NCBI RefSeq assembly: GCF_001552155.1
Contig: NZ_BCQQ01000005.1
Coordinates: 29,484-93,483 of the forward strand
Source: Actinomadura formosensis NBRC 14204
GTDB taxonomy: Bacteria > Actinomycetota > Actinomycetes > Streptosporangiales > Streptosporangiaceae
DNA length: 64,000 nt
Reading direction: 5' to 3'
The notes beneath the pieces are model-generated. The model saw nothing but the letters and a program-made list of their open reading frames with translations, did no database searches and was not told the origin of the DNA. How positions within the stretch are numbered: position 1 is the stretch's first letter; every line of letters starts with the position of its first letter. The translations under genes and the position numbers were made by a program. Below, piece after piece: positions 61,412 through 64,000 of this stretch.

Positions 61412-61443
61412 ACCCCCGATTCTGCTCCATAGAAAGGGAACAC

Positions 61444-63108
61444 GTGCCCAAGGTCCGCACCGCGCTGGCCAAGGCCCTCGCCCCCCTCCACGCCTTCGGC
61501 GCCTCCACCGCCGGCCGCGTCCGCGCGTACGGCTCCCCCGTCGCCCGCCGCGTCGCCCCCGTCCTCACCGCCCGGTGGACACGCCTCGCCCTCGTCATCG
61601 TCATCGGCCTGGGCGCCGGCTACCTCGGCCTCCTCGGCGGCGGACGCTACGTCACCCCGGTCGGCCCGACCGACGTCCAGCTCACCCTCCACCCGTCCCT
61701 GCGCGGCGGGACGACCCTGAAACTGCCCCCGCTGGGCTCCCTCCGCCTCGACACCCACGAGGGCCCCGTCTCGCTGGAGGCCCGGATCACCGACCTGCGT
61801 CCCGACCAGGCCAAGAAGCTGATCGAGGACGACACCGAACTCGACCGCCTCACCGACCACATCGCCGACCAGCTCCGGCACGGCCTCCTCCAGCTCCTCA
61901 TCCGCGCCGTCCTGATCGCCCTGGCCGCGAGCTTCGTCGCGTCCCTGCTGCTCTTCCGCTCCCCCCGCCGCGCCCTGCTCGGCCTGACCTCCTCGGCCGT
62001 GGGCCTCGTCGCCCTCACGCTGCTGACCTGGGCGACGTTCAACCCCCAGTCGGTCGCCGAACCCCGCTACACGGGCCTGCTCGCCAACGCCCCCCAGATC
62101 GTCGGCGACGCCCGCAGCATCGTCGAACGCTTCTCCGCCTACCGCGCCCAGCTCGCCCGCCTCGTCGGCAACATCTCCGAGCTGTACACGACCACCTCGA
62201 CCCTCCCCACCTACGAGCCCGACCCGTCGACCATCCGCGTCCTGCACGTCTCCGACATCCACCTGAACCCCGCCGCCTGGAACGTCATCAAGTCGGTCAG
62301 CACCCAGTTCAAGGTCGACCTCATCGTCGACAGCGGCGACCTCATGGACCACGGCAGCAAGCCAGAGGACAAGTTCGCCGACTCCATCTCCGACCTGAAG
62401 GTCCCCTACGTCTACGTCCGCGGCAACCACGACTCCAAGGGGTCCCAGAAGGCCGTCGGCCGGCAGAAGAACGCCATCGTCCTGGACGGCGACACCCGCG
62501 AGGTCAAGGGCCTGCGCATCTACGGCCTCGGCGACCCCCGCTTCACCCCCGACAAGAGCACCCGCGACGACTTCCTCGGCGCCGACCAGCTCTACGCCGA
62601 GGGCCTCCGCCACGCCGAGAAGCTCCGCGCCTCCGGCACCGTCCCCGACCTCGTCGTCACCCACGACCCCACCGAGGGCGAGGCATTCTCCGGCATCACC
62701 CCGCTGGCCCTCGCCGGCCACACCCACACACGCTCCACCAAACTCCTCCCCACCGGCACCCGCCTGTTCGTCCAGGGCTCCACCGGCGGCGCCGGCCTCC
62801 GCGGCCTCGAACACGAACAGCCCACCCCGATCGAACTGTCCGTCCTCTACTTCAGCCGCGCCTCCCACCGCCTCCAGGGCTGGGACGACCTGCGCCTCGG
62901 CGGCCTCGGCCTCACCTCCGCCCAGATCGAGCGCCACCTGGAACCCGAACCCGGCCGCGCCGTCAAGCCCCGCCCCCCGGCGTCCTCGCCCCCCGCCTCC
63001 CCGACCTCGCCGTTCCCCTCACAGTTCCCGTCCGACTGGCCGTCCCGCAGCCCCAGCCCCACCGGCAGCCCGTCCTCGCCCCGCCCCCGCACCACCGAAC
63101 CCCGGTAA
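61444..63108 (+). CDS. Membrane-anchored metallophosphoesterase
   Basis: 554 residues. N-terminal helix near 45-65, a second pair of helices around 155-205, then a calcineurin-like phosphoesterase domain with all metal motifs: VSDIHLN, DSGDLMDHG, RGNHDSKG, VTHDP and GHTHTR. A Pro/Ser-rich disordered tail of about 65 residues ends the protein. GTG 61444 follows AAAGGGA. The substrate is unknown. Its last 90 bases are overlapped on the other strand by the integrase reading frame. Confidence 0.9.
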   Translation: MPKVRTALAKALAPLHAFGASTAGRVRAYGSPVARRVAPVLTARWTRLALVIVIGLGAGYLGLLGGGRYVTPVGPTDVQLTLHPSLRGGTTLKLPPLGSLRLDTHEGPVSLEARITDLRPDQAKKLIEDDTELDRLTDHIADQLRHGLLQLLIRAVLIALAASFVASLLLFRSPRRALLGLTSSAVGLVALTLLTWATFNPQSVAEPRYTGLLANAPQIVGDARSIVERFSAYRAQLARLVGNISELYTTTSTLPTYEPDPSTIRVLHVSDIHLNPAAWNVIKSVSTQFKVDLIVDSGDLMDHGSKPEDKFADSISDLKVPYVYVRGNHDSKGSQKAVGRQKNAIVLDGDTREVKGLRIYGLGDPRFTPDKSTRDDFLGADQLYAEGLRHAEKLRASGTVPDLVVTHDPTEGEAFSGITPLALAGHTHTRSTKLLPTGTRLFVQGSTGGAGLRGLEHEQPTPIELSVLYFSRASHRLQGWDDLRLGGLGLTSAQIERHLEPEPGRAVKPRPPASSPPASPTSPFPSQFPSDWPSRSPSPTGSPSSPRPRTTEPR

Positions 63109-64000
63109 CCGTTTGCACGCCGCCCCGCCCCGTCCTCTACACTGACCACGTCGAGTGGCGACCATCTCCGCCACCACCGGGCCCCCTTCGTCTAGCGGCC
63201 TAGGACGCCGCCCTTTCAAGGCGGTAGCGCCGGTTCGAATCCGGTAGGGGGTACTTTCGGAACCGGCTCGACCGGAACCGATCGCCCCGTTCGCGGCATC
63301 GCGTTGCATGTCGACGGTCTCGGACGTGATCGTCACCTCGCACTCGACGAGGTTCTTCTCCCGGTCATGGCGCATCGTCAACCCGAAGACGTCCAGCAGC
63401 CGCCGGAGAGTCGGCTCGGGGAGCAACCTCAGGTCAACCGCCCCGGTCGGAAGTAGATCCAGCAGTTCGGGCGCCGGGCGGACGGGCGCCGTCTCCTGGA
63501 GTTCCCGAAGCCTGGCCTGCTCCGCGTTGAGGTCGGCCGCGATCTCGGCGGCGCGCTCGTTGACACGCTGAACGAGCGCTGGAGTCGGCTCTTCCAGATT
63601 CTCCAACGGGTCAAGCACGCGCGCTTGCCGCCGAGCCAGATCCTTGATCTTGGCTTTGGCCGTCGCCACCTGCGCCTTGTGCTCGTCCACGTGCTGATCA
63701 CTCATCCGGGCGAGAAGCGCCTGCAGGCGTTCACGACGCTGGGCGCCGAAGATCTCGCGGTTGAAGAACTCGGTGAGCCCCACCATCAGGCGCTCCTCAC
63801 GCACCCGGATCACAGCCGGATGCCCGTCGGGCAGGTAGGCGCGCTTGGGGCTGCACACGTAGTAGGTGTGGCCGGAGTCTTGCTTGCCGAACATCCGCCG
63901 ACCACACAGCCCACAGGTCATGTAGGACCTCAGCACGAACACCGGCCGGGGCTTCTTGGGCCTGCTTGGGCCACCTGAGCGGCTGCGGGCTCGCGCCTCG
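63019..64000 (-). CDS. Serine recombinase/integrase, C-terminal part (cut by window edge)
   Basis: The frame is open from the window end. It contains the zinc-ribbon MTCGLCGRRMFGKQDSGHTYYVC, a long coiled-coil (ERLQALLARMSDQHVDEHKAQ onward, about 100 residues) and a C-terminal DLLPTGAVDLRLLPEPTLRRLLDVFGL block, as in large serine integrases. The catalytic domain lies beyond 64000. The frame does not stop before the tRNA: it continues antisense through tRNA-Glu and 90 bases into the metallophosphoesterase gene. The last ~80 residues are therefore probably host-derived, added by integration. Confidence 0.8.
   Translation of the reverse strand, partial: EARARSRSGGPSRPKKPRPVFVLRSYMTCGLCGRRMFGKQDSGHTYYVCSPKRAYLPDGHPAVIRVREERLMVGLTEFFNREIFGAQRRERLQALLARMSDQHVDEHKAQVATAKAKIKDLARRQARVLDPLENLEEPTPALVQRVNERAAEIAADLNAEQARLRELQETAPVRPAPELLDLLPTGAVDLRLLPEPTLRRLLDVFGLTMRHDREKNLVECEVTITSETVDMQRDAANGAIGSGRAGSESTPYRIRTGATALKGRRPRPLDEGGPVVAEMVATRRGQCRGRGGAACKRLPGFGGAGAGRGRAAGGAGAAGRPVGREL
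63113..63143 (+). promoter_or_regulatory. Probable tRNA promoter
   Basis: TTGCAC (63113-63118) and TACACT (63138-63143) with a long 19-bp spacer lie 38 bp before the tRNA. The -10 is good, the spacing is not ideal. Confidence 0.4.
63181..63253 (+). tRNA. tRNA-Glu (anticodon UUC)
   Basis: A 73-nt cloverleaf. Acceptor GCCCCCT pairs with AGGGGGT (first pair G.U), anticodon stem CCGCC/GGCGG with loop CTTTCAA gives anticodon TTC, and the T-arm is GCCGGTTCGAATCCGGT. CCA is not encoded. The gene appears intact although a serine integrase frame runs antisense through it, so it is a likely integration site that was restored on insertion. Confidence 0.95.

Overview
The window is high-GC DNA with very strong G/C third-position bias, frequent GTG starts, ATGA/GTGA stop-start overlaps, a DUF574-type methyltransferase, several XRE regulators with long C-terminal parts and an ECF41 sigma factor. 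Together these point to an actinomycete. A filamentous genus near Actinomadura/Thermomonosporaceae is my inference from gene content, not a proven assignment.

Layout. 1-4.1 kb: TetR regulator (cut by the window edge) divergent from an MMPL exporter and an FAD aromatic hydroxylase. 4.1-11.9 kb: respiratory nitrate reductase operon narGHJI with a fifth coupled gene for a TDT/SLAC1-like anion transporter. 12.1-16.1 kb: second MMPL protein, two small membrane proteins, and a NYN-domain RNase gene behind a promoter plus terminator-like hairpin. 16.5-22.8 kb: LytS/LytTR two-component system with two sodium:solute symporters (one ActP-like) and their small partners. 23-24.3 kb: secreted protein of unknown function.

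24.4-30.5 kb is an accessory, rearranged region. It holds an XRE regulator divergent from a small-gene cluster, a partly duplicated XRE/acetyltransferase module whose regulator has been exchanged, IS630-type debris, two related small secreted proteins in A+T-richer DNA, a very long hairpin and a scrambled NUDIX remnant. 30.5-36.2 kb: a five-gene acyl-CoA catabolic operon (CoA ligase, two acyl-CoA dehydrogenases, enoyl-CoA hydratase, two-domain VOC protein). 36.3-39.8 kb: a deleted methyltransferase with a MerR regulator, then a DHA2-type exporter divergent from an ECF41 sigma factor with matching ECF41 promoters on both sides. 40.2-42.3 kb: MarR regulator, epoxide hydrolase and NTF2-like protein with dyad operators.

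42.3-45.8 kb: a second accessory patch. A XRE DNA-binding head is fused in frame to an internally deleted Tn3-family transposase, next to an intact XRE gene with a nearly identical head. That intact gene is divergent from another small-gene pair, and the divergent intergenic region closely resembles the one at 25.1 kb. 45.8-53.2 kb: GlxA-type regulator, PLP decarboxylase, DUF574 methyltransferase, P450, MpaB-type oxygenase, isocitrate-lyase-like enzyme and an esterase. 53.3-57.5 kb: secreted M4 and M28 peptidases sharing a C-terminal domain. 57.8-63.1 kb: DUF2277 protein, asd, PspC protein, MFS exporter, zincin and a membrane metallophosphoesterase. 63.2 kb to the end: tRNA-Glu(UUC) with the C-terminal half of a serine integrase running into it, which looks like the edge of an integrated element extending beyond the window.

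The most unusual material is the family of XRE modules (25-28.9 kb and 42.3-45.4 kb). They share a structured divergent intergenic region, a conserved DNA-binding head and paralogous small proteins, while the C-terminal parts, neighbours and even whole regulators have been exchanged or disrupted by mobile elements.
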